DNA of 24,862 bases from DASPTH01 sp046727575 (lineage in GTDB: Bacteria > Actinomycetota > Acidimicrobiia > IMCC26256 > DASPTH01): the NCBI GenBank assembly GCA_046727575.1, contig JBKPCV010000071.1, positions 1-24,862 of the forward strand, read 5' to 3'. The notes under the pieces were generated by a model. That model ran no database searches and was not told the origin of the DNA. It was given only the letters and a program-made list of their open reading frames with translations. This document shows, piece after piece, positions 1-7,696 of the stretch (positions are counted from its first letter, which is position 1; every line of letters starts with the position of its first letter). Position numbers and translations under genes: made by a program.

Positions 1-1056
1 GACCTGCACGAACGCGCCGAAGGGCACGAGCTTGGTGACGCGTCCGTAGACGAGCTCACCGACTTCGTGCGTGCTCGCGAACTCTTGCCACGGATCCTGC
101 TGGGTGGCCTTCAGTGACAGCGAGATGCGTTCCCGCGACAGGTCGACGTCGAGGACCTGCACGGTGACCTCGTCCCCGACCTGCACGACCGAACTCGGGT
201 GGTCGACGTGCTTCCACGACAGTTCGGAGACGTGCACGAGTCCGTCCATGCCACCAAGGTCGACGAACGCGCCGAAGTTGACGACAGACGACACGACACC
301 ATCGCGGATCTCGCCCGGCTTGAGGTTGGCGAGGAACTCGTCGCGCTGCTCGCGCTGCGTCTCCTCCAGGTAGGCGCGGCGCGACAGCACGACGTTGTTG
401 CGGTTCTTGTCGAGCTCGATGATCTTGCACTCGATCTCGCGGCCGACGTACGGCTGGAGATCGCGCACGCGCCGAAGATCGACGAGCGAGGCGGGCAGGA
501 AGCCGCGCAGCCCGATGTCGAGGATGAGCCCGCCCTTGACGACCTCGATGACCGGACCCTTGACGATCCCGTCCTTCTCCTTGATCTCCTCGATCGTGCC
601 CCACGCTCGTTCGTACTGGGCGCGCTTCTTGGACAGGATGAGACGCCCGTCCTTGTCCTCCTTCTGGAGCACGAGGGCCTCGAGCTCGTCGTCGAGCGCC
701 ACGATCTCGTGTGGGTCGACGTCGTTGCGGATGGAGAGCTCGCGGGACGGGATGACGCCTTCGGACTTGAAGCCGATGTCGAGCAGTACCTCGTCGCTGT
801 CGATCTTCACCACGCGGCCGGTGACGATGTCACCGTCGTCGAACTCCACGATGGTCGCGTCGACGGCATCGGCGAACGACTGACTGCCCAGGTCGTCGAG
901 GACGACCAGGCCGTCGGGCTCGGCCTGGTCGGGTTCGCCCTGATCGGTCTGGCTCGGCGTGGCGGCTACTGCTGCTTCCGGGGCAGGTGCTGGTGCCACC
1001 CCGCTGTCCTCGGGGACGGAGGTTCCCGGCTCCTCCGTCGCGTCCTGCTCTGACAA
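1..1056 (-). CDS. rpsA: 30S ribosomal protein S1, 5' part (C-terminus outside window)
   Basis: Ribosomal protein S1 binds mRNA on the small subunit through repeated OB-fold S1 domains. The 352 residues present have an acidic, low-complexity N-terminus (about 1-55), then S1 repeats at about 70-143, 160-228 and 246-316. A fourth begins near 333 and is cut by the window edge. Motifs such as GLRGFLPASLVDLRR (182-196) and NFGAFVDLGGMDGLVHVSEL (260-279) are characteristic and very close to mycobacterial S1. The start is TTG (1054-1056), preceded by a good AGGAG Shine-Dalgarno five bases upstream; no upstream ATG fits. The N-terminus appears roughly 30 residues longer than mycobacterial S1 as I recall it. 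It is the last visible gene of the polA-side minus-strand block, 104 bases after the methyltransferase stop, so it may have its own promoter. Confidence 0.97.
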   Translation of the reverse strand, partial: MSEQDATEEPGTSVPEDSGVAPAPAPEAAVAATPSQTDQGEPDQAEPDGLVVLDDLGSQSFADAVDATIVEFDDGDIVTGRVVKIDSDEVLLDIGFKSEGVIPSRELSIRNDVDPHEIVALDDELEALVLQKEDKDGRLILSKKRAQYERAWGTIEEIKEKDGIVKGPVIEVVKGGLILDIGLRGFLPASLVDLRRVRDLQPYVGREIECKIIELDKNRNNVVLSRRAYLEETQREQRDEFLANLKPGEIRDGVVSSVVNFGAFVDLGGMDGLVHVSELSWKHVDHPSSVVQVGDEVTVQVLDVDLSRERISLSLKATQQDPWQEFASTHEVGELVYGRVTKLVPFGAFVQV

Positions 1057-1117
1057 GTGTGCTCCTACGAGAAACTTCGATGCTCGGGCGACGGACCGAA
1101 TGCCCGACGCGACTCAC

Positions 1118-1137
1118 GGGCCTCCTGAACGAGGCCC
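1118..1137 (-). terminator. GC-rich hairpin between methyltransferase gene and rpsA
   Basis: A perfect 7-bp inverted repeat, GGGCCTC / GAGGCCC with a 6-base loop, lies 24 bases past the methyltransferase stop codon and about 60 bases before the rpsA start. There is no T-tract on either side. It could be a weak terminator or a structure in the rpsA leader; the sequence does not decide between them. Confidence 0.3.
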
Positions 1138-1160
1138 AACGCAACAGCGTACAGGTCCGA

Positions 1161-1925
1161 TCAACCCTTGGCGAACATTGGGCACCGCGCGATGAGCAAC
1201 AACTCCGGCTGATCGAGCGCAGGTGGCTGCGCGCGGTAACGCCCGGGAGAGACGCCGTACACCGCGTCGACGTCGAGGCCGGCCGACGCAGCGAGCAGCT
1301 CGAGTTCGCGTGGCGTCCAGCACGTGGTCCAGAGGTCGAACTCGCGCTCCTTCCCCTCCGGGTCGCGTACGACCGACCGTTCGTGGAGCACGCCGGTCGC
1401 GGGATCGAAGGTCTCGCCGTCCTCGAGGAAACGTACGGCGAAGGCCGTCGAGAACGCGCTCAGTGCGAGCCGCCCGCCGGGTCGCAACGCGGCGGCGATC
1501 TTCTCGAAGACGGCCGGCTCGTCACGCCCGCCGAGCAGGCCGAAGCCGCCCTGGCAGAGACAGATCACCGCGTCGAACTCCGCGTCGAACGCCAGCTCCC
1601 GCACGTCGAGCTCGACGAACGTCGCGGCCGTCAGCCTGGCCGCGTCGGCCGCCTCACGGGCGAGCTGGAGGAAGTCAGGCGAGCGATCGACGCCGACCAC
1701 CTCGAAGCCGCGGCTCGCCAGCGCGAGCGTGTGACGGCCCGGCCCGCATCCGACGTCGAGGACGCGCAAGTCCGGCTCGAGCCCGAGCGCCTCGACGAGG
1801 AACTCGACCTCTTGCTCGGTGCCCTTGGTGAAGGCGTTGCGCAGATACGCAGGTCCGAGGAAGGCGGCGATGTCGTCGAACCAGCCACGCTGTCCGCCCC
1901 CCGACTCGGTCGTCACGGCTCGCAC
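1161..1925 (-). CDS. Class I SAM-dependent methyltransferase
   Basis: A 254-residue protein with a Rossmann-type SAM-binding fold: motif I LDVGCGPGRHTLAL at 56-69, an acidic residue ending the second strand (D80 in VVGVD), and a post-motif LRPGGRLALSAF further on. The substrate cannot be named; the family includes small-molecule, quinone and other methylases. The GTG start at 1923-1925 lies 18 bases after the stop of the cupin gene, so the two are probably co-transcribed. No strong Shine-Dalgarno is seen, and a second GTG three codons later is an alternative start. Length is normal for a complete class I methyltransferase without extra domains. The family call is secure, the role is not. Confidence 0.88.
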   Translation of the reverse strand: MRAVTTESGGGQRGWFDDIAAFLGPAYLRNAFTKGTEQEVEFLVEALGLEPDLRVLDVGCGPGRHTLALASRGFEVVGVDRSPDFLQLAREAADAARLTAATFVELDVRELAFDAEFDAVICLCQGGFGLLGGRDEPAVFEKIAAALRPGGRLALSAFSTAFAVRFLEDGETFDPATGVLHERSVVRDPEGKEREFDLWTTCWTPRELELLAASAGLDVDAVYGVSPGRYRAQPPALDQPELLLIARCPMFAKG

Positions 1926-1943
1926 GTGGCGGACTCGAAACGT

Positions 1944-2270
1944 CTAATCCTTGAGCTCGACGATGATCTCGTAGAAGGGCTCGTTCCCGACGTTGACCGC
2001 AGCCTCGATGCCACCCTTCTCCGCGAACAGCACGTTGCCGTTGTAGACATCGCCTTCGAGCCTTTGGCCTGCAAAGTCGCTCCAGGTGCCTTTGGAGCCC
2101 GGCTCGAAGTCGGCGGCGACGCGATCACCGGTGATCTGGACCATCAGATAGTCGCGCTTGTGCTCGTGGACGAGCTCCTTCTCGCCCGGCTCGAGGCGCA
2201 TCTCCCAGACGATCACGCGGTCGTTCTCGAAGAGCTTCTTGGTTCCGACCTCTCCAACGATCTCGCTCAT
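1944..2270 (-). CDS. Small cupin-fold protein
   Basis: A 108-residue single-domain protein that reads as a cupin: a repeated beta pattern, with VHEHKRDYLMV at 34-44 giving two histidines (H35, H37) in the usual metal-binding position and a later conserved-looking glycine turn. No enzymatic activity can be deduced; small cupins may be isomerases, dioxygenases or sugar or metal sensors. The ATG at 2268-2270 is chosen because GAGGTGG lies about five bases upstream; the reading frame extends 37 codons further up, but with low-quality sequence and no ribosome site. It lies 92 bases after polA and 18 bases before the methyltransferase on the same strand. The charged segment EKELVHEHKR and the short length suggest a cytosolic protein. 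Confidence 0.75.
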   Translation of the reverse strand: MSEIVGEVGTKKLFENDRVIVWEMRLEPGEKELVHEHKRDYLMVQITGDRVAADFEPGSKGTWSDFAGQRLEGDVYNGNVLFAEKGGIEAAVNVGNEPFYEIIVELKD

Positions 2271-2362
2271 CCCGCCACCTCGATTCCACGGTCCTGTGCC
2301 CTTCGGATCGTATTGGCTGCGCGTCCCCTGGGCGACGACTCGTACGTGACGCAGCGTGCGGT

Positions 2363-5023
2363 CTACTTGGCTTCGGCCCACGTCGGGCCGAAGCCGATGT
2401 CGACCACGAGGGGGACTCGGAGCTCGGTGACGGTCTCCATCACGTCGCGGACGAGCGTCTCCGTTTCCGTGCGTTCCTCTATGGGGACCTCGAGTACCAA
2501 TTCGTCGTGAACCGTGAGGAGCATCTGCGCGCGCACACCGGCGTCTTCGAGGGCGGCGTCGAGCTGGATCATCGCCAGCTTGAACACGTCGGCCGCCGAG
2601 CCCTGCACCGGCGCGTTCTGGGCCATGCGCTCCCCCATCTGACGGATGCGGAAGTTGTCGGACGCGAGCTCGGTGATCTGACGACGCCGACCGAAGATCG
2701 TCGTCGTGTACCCGCGCTCGCGCGCCTCGCGCACCGTGCGTTGCATGTAGCTCTTCACGTTGGGGAAGCCCTCGAAGTAGGCGTCGAGGATCTCGGCGGC
2801 GTCGCTCGTCGCAATGTCGAGGCGCTGGCCCAGCCCGTAGGCCTCCATCCCATACGCGAGGCCGTAGTTGACGACCTTGGCGAAGCGCCGCTGCGCGTCG
2901 TCGACCTTCGACTCCGGGACGTGGAACACCGCCGCCGCCGTCGCAGTGTGCACGTCGGCGCCGCGCTCGAACGCATCGATGAGACCAGGGTCGTCGGCGA
3001 GGTGCGCGAGCACCCGGAGCTCGATCTGTGAGTAGTCCGCGGTGAGCAGCCCTGCGCCGTCGTCGGCGATGAACGCCCGACGCATCTCTCGGCCGTCCGC
3101 GGTGCGGACCGGCACGTTCTGCAGGTTGGGTGCTTCGCTCGAGATGCGCCCGGTGGTCGTATCAGTCTGCTTGAACGTGGCGTGGATCCGACCGTCGGCG
3201 CGGATCAGCGGCGGCAGCGCATCGGCATATGTGCTCCGGAGCTTCTCGACCTCGCGGTAGCGGAGGAGGTCTTCGACGATGGGGTGCTCCTCCGCCATCT
3301 TCTGGAGCGAGTCGGCGTCGGTCGACGGCCCGGTCTTCGTCTTCTTCACCGGTACGAGCCCGAGCTTGTCGAACAGGATGGCGCGCAGCTGCAGCGTGGA
3401 GTTGACGTTGAACTCCTCACCCGCGTGCGCGTAGATCCGCGCGACGAGCGCTTCGCACTGCTGCGAAAGCTCCGAGCGGAGCTCGTCGAGGAAGGCGCGA
3501 TCGATGCGGATGCCCGCCTTCTCCATCTTCGCGAGCACGCGCACGAGCGGCAGCTCGAAGCGCTGGTAGAGGTCGGTGAGCTCGCGCGCGTGGAGCGCGG
3601 AGGCGAGCGCTCCCGCGAGGCGGAGGACGACTGCGGCTCGGCGGCCCGCGTGCTCGCGCTGTTTATCGCCGTCGAAGTCGAGCGTCCCTTCCTCAGCATC
3701 GGGGGAACGCACCTCGAGTGCGAGAAAGCGCAAGGCGAGGTCGTCGAGCACGTACTTCCCCTCGGCTGGGTCGAGGAGATACGCCATCACCGCAGTGTCG
3801 TGCCGCAGCGACCGCACGTCGACGTCGATGCCGTGCATGAGCTCCTTGGCCCGGTGTGCGACGAGCGGCGGACCACCTTCCTGAACGAGCCGAGCGAGCG
3901 CGTCGTGGACCGACGGCTCGCGCAACAGGTCGCCGTCGACGTATGCGGCGCGGTCGTCGTGCGCGATGCCGAGTCCGCGCAGCGCGCTGGCCGCGGCCGC
4001 CCCCGTCCACTCGGGCTCGAGTGCGTAGGGCGCACCGCTCGACGCGATCTTCCCCAGGTATGCGGTGACGGCACCGGCGTCGCGCAGGACGTCGACGTCG
4101 ACGTCGAGGGCTTCGGCCTGCGCGTCGGCTGCGACCTCACCAACTGCCTCGAGGAGGCGCGGCATCAGCGTGCGGAACGCGAGCTGGTCGAAGAGCACCC
4201 GAACCTGCTCACGGTCCCACGGTCCCTGCCGCAACTCTCCCGGCTCGATGTCGACCGGGACGTCGCACACCAATCGAGACATCTCACGGTTGAGGAACAC
4301 ACGGTCGCGCGCTTCGCCGAGGTTCTGCCGTTGCCTCGGGGGTAACTCGTCGAGGTGCTCGAAGATGCCCTCGAGGTCGCCGTAGGTGGCGACGAGCTTG
4401 GCTGCGGTCTTCTCGCCGACGCCCGGAACCCCTGGGAGGTTGTCGCTCGGGTCGCCGCGGAGCGCCGCGTACTCCGGATACTGCTGCGGCGTGACGCCGG
4501 TGCGTTCGGCGATGCCGGCTTCGTCGTAGAGCACGTAGTCGGACACGCCGCGCCGGTTGTAGAGGACCTTGACGTGCGGGTCATGCACGAGTTGGTACGC
4601 GTCCCGGTCGCCGGTGACGATGACCACGTCGGTGCCTGACGCCGCCGCTCGCACCGCAAGCGTCGCGATCACGTCGTCGGCCTCGACGCCGTCCATCTCG
4701 AGCGTCGGGATCTGGAGCGCGTCCACCACCTCGTGGATCAGGGGAAGCTGCGGAACGAAGAGATCCGGCGTTTCCTTGCGGCCGGCCTTGTAGTTGACGT
4801 CGAGATCGTCGCGGAAGGTGCGGCCGGGAGCGTCGAAGACCACCGCGATCGCGTCCGGCCGCTCGTCGGTGAGGACCTTGACGAGCATCGACGTGAAGCC
4901 GAACACAGCGTTGGTGACGGTGCCGTTGGGGGTGGCGAGGTCGGTCGGCAGCGCGTAGAAGGCCCGAAATGCAAGCGAGAGCCCGTCGATGAGCAACAGC
5001 TTTCTGGTGCCTTCCGCCATCAT
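2363..5023 (-). CDS. polA: DNA polymerase I
   Basis: An 886-residue family A DNA polymerase for gap filling and RNA primer removal. The N-terminal 5'-3' exonuclease (FEN-like) domain occupies about 1-300, with FDAPGRTFRDDL, VEADDVIATLA and the GVPGVGEKTAAKL helix-hairpin-helix. The middle region (about 345-500) is a 3'-5' exonuclease-like fold lacking the usual DxE motif, so proofreading is predicted absent. The polymerase domain has motif A LTADYSQIELR (catalytic D663), motif B RRFAKVVNYG (K716, Y720) and motif C VHDELVLEV (D840). Tyrosine at 720, rather than the phenylalanine of E. coli, is also found in mycobacterial and T7 enzymes. Two adjacent ATG codons (5021-5023 and 5018-5020) are both possible starts behind GAGAGCGGGA. 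It follows the PdtaR-like gene by 56 bases. Confidence 0.98.
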   Translation of the reverse strand: MMAEGTRKLLLIDGLSLAFRAFYALPTDLATPNGTVTNAVFGFTSMLVKVLTDERPDAIAVVFDAPGRTFRDDLDVNYKAGRKETPDLFVPQLPLIHEVVDALQIPTLEMDGVEADDVIATLAVRAAASGTDVVIVTGDRDAYQLVHDPHVKVLYNRRGVSDYVLYDEAGIAERTGVTPQQYPEYAALRGDPSDNLPGVPGVGEKTAAKLVATYGDLEGIFEHLDELPPRQRQNLGEARDRVFLNREMSRLVCDVPVDIEPGELRQGPWDREQVRVLFDQLAFRTLMPRLLEAVGEVAADAQAEALDVDVDVLRDAGAVTAYLGKIASSGAPYALEPEWTGAAAASALRGLGIAHDDRAAYVDGDLLREPSVHDALARLVQEGGPPLVAHRAKELMHGIDVDVRSLRHDTAVMAYLLDPAEGKYVLDDLALRFLALEVRSPDAEEGTLDFDGDKQREHAGRRAAVVLRLAGALASALHARELTDLYQRFELPLVRVLAKMEKAGIRIDRAFLDELRSELSQQCEALVARIYAHAGEEFNVNSTLQLRAILFDKLGLVPVKKTKTGPSTDADSLQKMAEEHPIVEDLLRYREVEKLRSTYADALPPLIRADGRIHATFKQTDTTTGRISSEAPNLQNVPVRTADGREMRRAFIADDGAGLLTADYSQIELRVLAHLADDPGLIDAFERGADVHTATAAAVFHVPESKVDDAQRRFAKVVNYGLAYGMEAYGLGQRLDIATSDAAEILDAYFEGFPNVKSYMQRTVREARERGYTTTIFGRRRQITELASDNFRIRQMGERMAQNAPVQGSAADVFKLAMIQLDAALEDAGVRAQMLLTVHDELVLEVPIEERTETETLVRDVMETVTELRVPLVVDIGFGPTWAEAK

Positions 5024-5079
5024 TCCCGCTCTCGCAATCGCCTCTCGAGACCCGATGGTAGGTCCGGGATACGACAGTT

Positions 5080-5673
5080 TCAGGGTGTCAGCGCGCCGTC
5101 GACGACGCGCTGCGCGATCTCGCCGACCCGCACCCGGTTCGTCATCGCCTGCTGCTGCAGGAACCGCCACGCCTCCTGCTCGCTCATCCCATGGGTGTCC
5201 ATCAGCCGGCCCTTGGCGCGGTCGACGATCTTGCGCGCTTCGAGCCGATCGTGCAGGTCCTCGATTTCGCGTTCGAGGGCGGCGAGCTCCACGAACCGTC
5301 CGAGCGCGATCTCGATCGCGGGCACGAGATCGCTCCGCTGGAAGGGTTTCACCAGGTACGCGAGTGCGCCGGCGTCGCGCGCTTGTTCCACGAGGTCACG
5401 TTGCGAGAATGCGGTGAGGATGAGGACCGCCGCGAGCCGCTCCCCCGCGATCAAGCGTGCCGCCGACAGCCCGTCGAGGCCGGGCATCTTGATGTCGAGG
5501 ATGGCGAGGTCGGGGCGCAGGTCGCGCACGAGTTGCACCGCATCGTCACCTCGTCCCGTCTCGCCGACGACCTCGTAGCCCTCTTCCTGTAGCAGCTCCC
5601 GGAGGTCGAGCCGGATGATGGCCTCGTCTTCCGCGACGACGACTCTGGTGCGACGGTGCGTCGCCTCGACCAC
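5080..5673 (-). CDS. pdtaR: Response regulator with ANTAR RNA-binding domain (PdtaR-like)
   Basis: A 197-residue two-domain regulator. The receiver domain (about 9-125) has the acidic pocket E15/D16, phospho-acceptor D60 in LAILDIKMPG, T87 and K109. A coiled linker (about 126-142) leads into an ANTAR domain (about 143-193) with KIVDRAKGRLMDTHGMSEQE and the terminal helix. ANTAR proteins bind two-hairpin RNA targets and prevent transcription termination. In M. tuberculosis PdtaR (Rv1626) is phosphorylated by the kinase PdtaS and is encoded near polA and rpsA, as here. No histidine kinase is in the window. The start is GTG (5671-5673), nine bases after the previous gene's stop, without a clear ribosome site, which suggests coupling. 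The family assignment is very secure; the symbol rests on similarity and context. Confidence 0.93.
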   Translation of the reverse strand: MVEATHRRTRVVVAEDEAIIRLDLRELLQEEGYEVVGETGRGDDAVQLVRDLRPDLAILDIKMPGLDGLSAARLIAGERLAAVLILTAFSQRDLVEQARDAGALAYLVKPFQRSDLVPAIEIALGRFVELAALEREIEDLHDRLEARKIVDRAKGRLMDTHGMSEQEAWRFLQQQAMTNRVRVGEIAQRVVDGALTP

Positions 5674-5682
5674 GTGCGCGGC

Positions 5683-5982
5683 TCAGCGAGCCGACAGCTC
5701 GGCGGAGATGCGGTCGAGCAGGTGGTCCTGCTCCGCCTCGAGCTCGCGGACCGTCTTGCGGAGGCCGTCGCGGTGGCGGGCGAGAGCGTCGGCGTGCCGG
5801 CGGGCATCCCGGGCTTCGACGTCGGCCAGCGGCGTCTCCGCCACGAGCGCCCGGAGGCGCACCTCCTCGGCCTCTTCCTCGAAGAAGGCGAGCTGCTCCT
5901 CGGTGACCGACAGCTCGGCGCGCATTCGCTTCAGACGTTCGCTGACATCGACGAGACGCCGCTGCAGGATCGACCGCGACAT
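5683..5982 (-). CDS. Small coiled-coil protein of unknown function
   Basis: A 99-residue, highly charged, mostly helical protein. Heptad-like patterns run through residues 10-45 (RLVDVSERLKRMRAELSVTE) and 60-97, separated by a short non-heptad stretch, so it probably forms an antiparallel or dimeric coiled coil. No catalytic motif, signal peptide or membrane segment is visible. The ATG at 5980-5982 is used because upstream codons of the same frame overlap the tRNA gene on the other strand. A GAGG lies unusually close (one base) to the ATG, so the true initiation context is uncertain. It is the first gene of the minus-strand block and is followed after nine bases by the PdtaR-like gene, hinting at a joint role, but no function is assigned. 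Confidence 0.7.
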   Translation of the reverse strand: MSRSILQRRLVDVSERLKRMRAELSVTEEQLAFFEEEAEEVRLRALVAETPLADVEARDARRHADALARHRDGLRKTVRELEAEQDHLLDRISAELSAR

Positions 5983-6047
5983 GCCTCGTGAGTTTACGGC
6001 CGGCTCCCTTCGGCGTGCCGCCCGCGCTCGGCGCCCAGCGACGCGGG

Positions 6048-6053
6048 TAACGT
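6048..6053 (+). promoter_or_regulatory. Possible -10 element for tRNA-Leu
   Basis: TAACGT fits the actinobacterial -10 pattern TANNNT and ends eight bases before the first base of the mature tRNA. No convincing -35 hexamer is seen at the expected distance. Confidence 0.35.
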
Positions 6054-6061
6054 CGCAGTAC

Positions 6062-6148
6062 GCCCGGATGGCGCAATTGGCTGACGCGATCGGCTCAAAA
6101 CCGATTGCCCGTAAGGGCATGTGGGTTCGAGTCCCACTCCGGGCACCA
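6062..6148 (+). tRNA. tRNA-Leu, anticodon CAA
   Basis: An 87-base class II tRNA that folds fully. The acceptor stem is GCCCGGA (6062-6068) with TCCGGGC (6138-6144), followed by discriminator A and an encoded CCA (6146-6148). The D stem is GCG/CGC, and the anticodon stem ATCGG/CCGAT encloses loop CTCAAAA with anticodon CAA at 6096-6098, which reads UUG. The long variable arm TGCCC-GTAA-GGGCA is typical of leucine tRNAs. The T arm is GTGGG-TTCGAGT-CCCAC. It lies 45 bases before the PPK2 gene on the same strand and may share transcription with it. Confidence 0.97.
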
Positions 6149-6193
6149 CTCGCGAACGGGTACGCGAGCCGCCCCGCGAACGGTGAGACGACG

Positions 6194-7018
6194 ATGTCAG
6201 ACGATTTCGAGCCACCTGGTCCAGAAGCAAGCGACCGACCCTCGTCGAAGCTCTCTCTTCGTGCCTACGAGAAGAACATGCAGAAACTGCAGCGCGAGCT
6301 CGTGAAGCTCCAGGACTGGGTTCGCCAAGAAGGTCTCAAGCTCTGCGTGCTGTTCGAGGGACGGGACGCCGCAGGGAAGGGCGGGACCATCAAACGGATC
6401 GTCGAACGCACGAATCCTCGTGTCGTGCGCGTGGCGGCACTCGGTACACCAACCGAGAAAGAGAAGACACAGTGGTACTTCCAGCGGTACGTCGCTCACC
6501 TTCCCGCAGGTGGCGAAATCGTGTTGTTCGACCGATCTTGGTACAACCGGGCGGGTGTCGAGCGGGTGATGGGGTTCTGCACCGACGACGAATACCTGGA
6601 GTTCTTGCACTCGTGTCCCGAGTTCGAGGCGATGCTGATCCACTCCGGGATCGTCCTCGTGAAGTACTGGTTCTCGGTGAGCAATGAAGAGCAGGAACGC
6701 CGGTTCCGGTCGCGTATCGAAGATCCGGAGAAGCGTTGGAAGCTGAGCCCCTTGGATCTCGAAGCTCGCGCCCGTTGGGCGGACTATTCGAGAGCCAAGG
6801 ACGAGATGTTCCGCTACACCGACACCAAGCTGTCGCCGTGGTGGGTGGTCAACGCAGACGACAAGCGCCGCGCACGGCTGAACTGCATCAGTCACCTGCT
6901 GGCACAGGTTCCGTACGAGGATGTCAGCTCGTTGCCGATGACGCTGCCGCCGCGTGGGCCCGACAACTACGTCCGACCGCCGATCGACGAACAAACCTTC
7001 GTTCCCGAGGTGTTCTGA
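6194..7018 (+). CDS. ppk2: Polyphosphate kinase 2 family protein
   Basis: A 274-residue PPK2-family phosphotransferase, which moves phosphate between inorganic polyphosphate and nucleotides (typically polyP plus GDP or ADP giving the triphosphate, or the reverse). It has a P-loop FEGRDAAGKGGTIKR at 54-68, a Walker B segment VLFDRSWYNRAG at 110-121, and a lid region RIEDPEKRWKLSPLDLEAR at 174-192. A final helical segment carries YTDTKLSPWWVVNADDKRRA. One complete domain of about 270 residues matches the single-domain class; nucleotide preference cannot be read from sequence alone. The ATG at 6194 is preceded by GGTGAG about six bases upstream; a longer open frame upstream runs across the tRNA and is not real. 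It is convergent with the MarR gene, 33 bases away. Confidence 0.95.
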   Translation: MSDDFEPPGPEASDRPSSKLSLRAYEKNMQKLQRELVKLQDWVRQEGLKLCVLFEGRDAAGKGGTIKRIVERTNPRVVRVAALGTPTEKEKTQWYFQRYVAHLPAGGEIVLFDRSWYNRAGVERVMGFCTDDEYLEFLHSCPEFEAMLIHSGIVLVKYWFSVSNEEQERRFRSRIEDPEKRWKLSPLDLEARARWADYSRAKDEMFRYTDTKLSPWWVVNADDKRRARLNCISHLLAQVPYEDVSSLPMTLPPRGPDNYVRPPIDEQTFVPEVF

Positions 7019-7051
7019 GCGTCACGGTGCGTTCCGCGCTGCGACGGCTGT

Positions 7052-7492
7052 CTAGCTTGCGGAGGCCTCCACCAAGCGGGAGAGGAGGCTCAGCAGCTCG
7101 CGCTGCTCGCGCGCGCCGAGCACCTCGAACATCGGGGTCTGGTCGAAGACCGCGCCGATGATCTGGTCACTCAGCTCCGCGCCCTTGGCAGTGATGACGA
7201 GTCGCTTGACACGTCGATCGTCGGCGTCGGCCTGTCGCTCGACGAGGCCGAGATCCTCGAGCTTGTCGACCAGTGCGGTCAGGTTCGACGGGTCGAGGTA
7301 GAGCCGCTCGGCGAGCTCGCGCATCGCCAGCGGTTCGCGAAGTTCGTAGAGCGCGCGCACCTGCGCGACGGACATGTCGAACTCGGCTGCACGCCGCGCC
7401 GAGTCCTGCTTCATGCGCTGCAACAGGCCGTAGAACGTGGCTGTCAGCGCTCGGCCCAGATCGTCGCCCAGCGCCTCGGCAGGCACCGCCAT
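7052..7492 (-). CDS. MarR-family transcriptional regulator
   Basis: A 146-residue MarR-type dimeric DNA-binding protein. The N-terminal helices (about 8-35) would pair with the C-terminal helices (about 108-145) for dimerisation. The winged helix-turn-helix lies at about 52-103, with MRELAERLYLDPSNLTALVD as helix-turn-helix and the wing RQADADDRRVKRLVIT. Such regulators usually repress their own promoter and a neighbouring gene, and are released by small phenolic or lipophilic ligands. No obvious transporter or enzyme target adjoins; the convergent ppk2 is an unlikely target. A -10-like TAAGAT ends seven bases before the ATG, so the message may be leaderless. The ATG at 7490-7492 has no ribosome-binding site, which agrees with this. 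Confidence 0.92.
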   Translation of the reverse strand: MAVPAEALGDDLGRALTATFYGLLQRMKQDSARRAAEFDMSVAQVRALYELREPLAMRELAERLYLDPSNLTALVDKLEDLGLVERQADADDRRVKRLVITAKGAELSDQIIGAVFDQTPMFEVLGAREQRELLSLLSRLVEASAS

Positions 7493-7499
7493 GGCGGTG

Positions 7500-7519
7500 A
7501 TCTTACTTGCTCACCGTGA
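7500..7519 (-). promoter_or_regulatory. Putative MarR-gene promoter with small dyad
   Basis: Read on the minus strand, TAAGAT (7500-7505) is a TANNNT -10 element placed so that transcription would begin at the ATG of the MarR gene. Immediately upstream is the dyad TCAC-N-GTGA (7511-7519), a possible self-binding site. The dyad is short and may be chance. Confidence 0.35.
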
Positions 7520-7597
7520 TTGTTTGGCCCTACCATCATCGTCGCTCACCGGTATCTCAGCGAGGTCGTGCCCCAGCCGATCCCCGACGGGGCCGCG

Positions 7598-7667
7598 ATT
7601 GCGCCGGGGCGACTCCGACGAGTGCGCGCCCCCCTGCGTACGGTCGTGGAGTCGCCCCGGACGCAAT
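7598..7667. repeat. Large imperfect inverted repeat (24-base arms)
   Basis: The left arm (7598-7621) and right arm (7644-7667) are complementary over about 23 pairs with only single-base bulges, around a 22-base loop. Arm cores are CCGGGGCGACTCC and GGAGTCGCCCCGG. It lies 29 bases past the stop of the cyclic-nucleotide-binding gene and 105 bases upstream of the MarR gene. It has no T-tract, so it is either an unusual terminator for the cyclase operon or a dispersed palindromic element. Confidence 0.75.
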
Positions 7668-7696
7668 GCCAGTCAGGCGATCGAGTCCACCCGGCT

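Noticed and set aside
987..2510. Plus-strand open frame of 507 codons
   Set aside because: It lies antisense to the methyltransferase and cupin genes, is rich in Arg/Glu/Leu typical of GC-rich shadow frames, and shows no recognisable domain.
3182..4345. Plus-strand open frame of 387 codons
   Set aside because: Antisense to polA, whose motifs are unmistakable; no domain or ribosome site on the plus strand.
5615..6193. N-terminal extension of the PPK2 frame
   Set aside because: It would cross the complete tRNA-Leu gene and has no PPK2 similarity; the ATG at 6194 fits the family.
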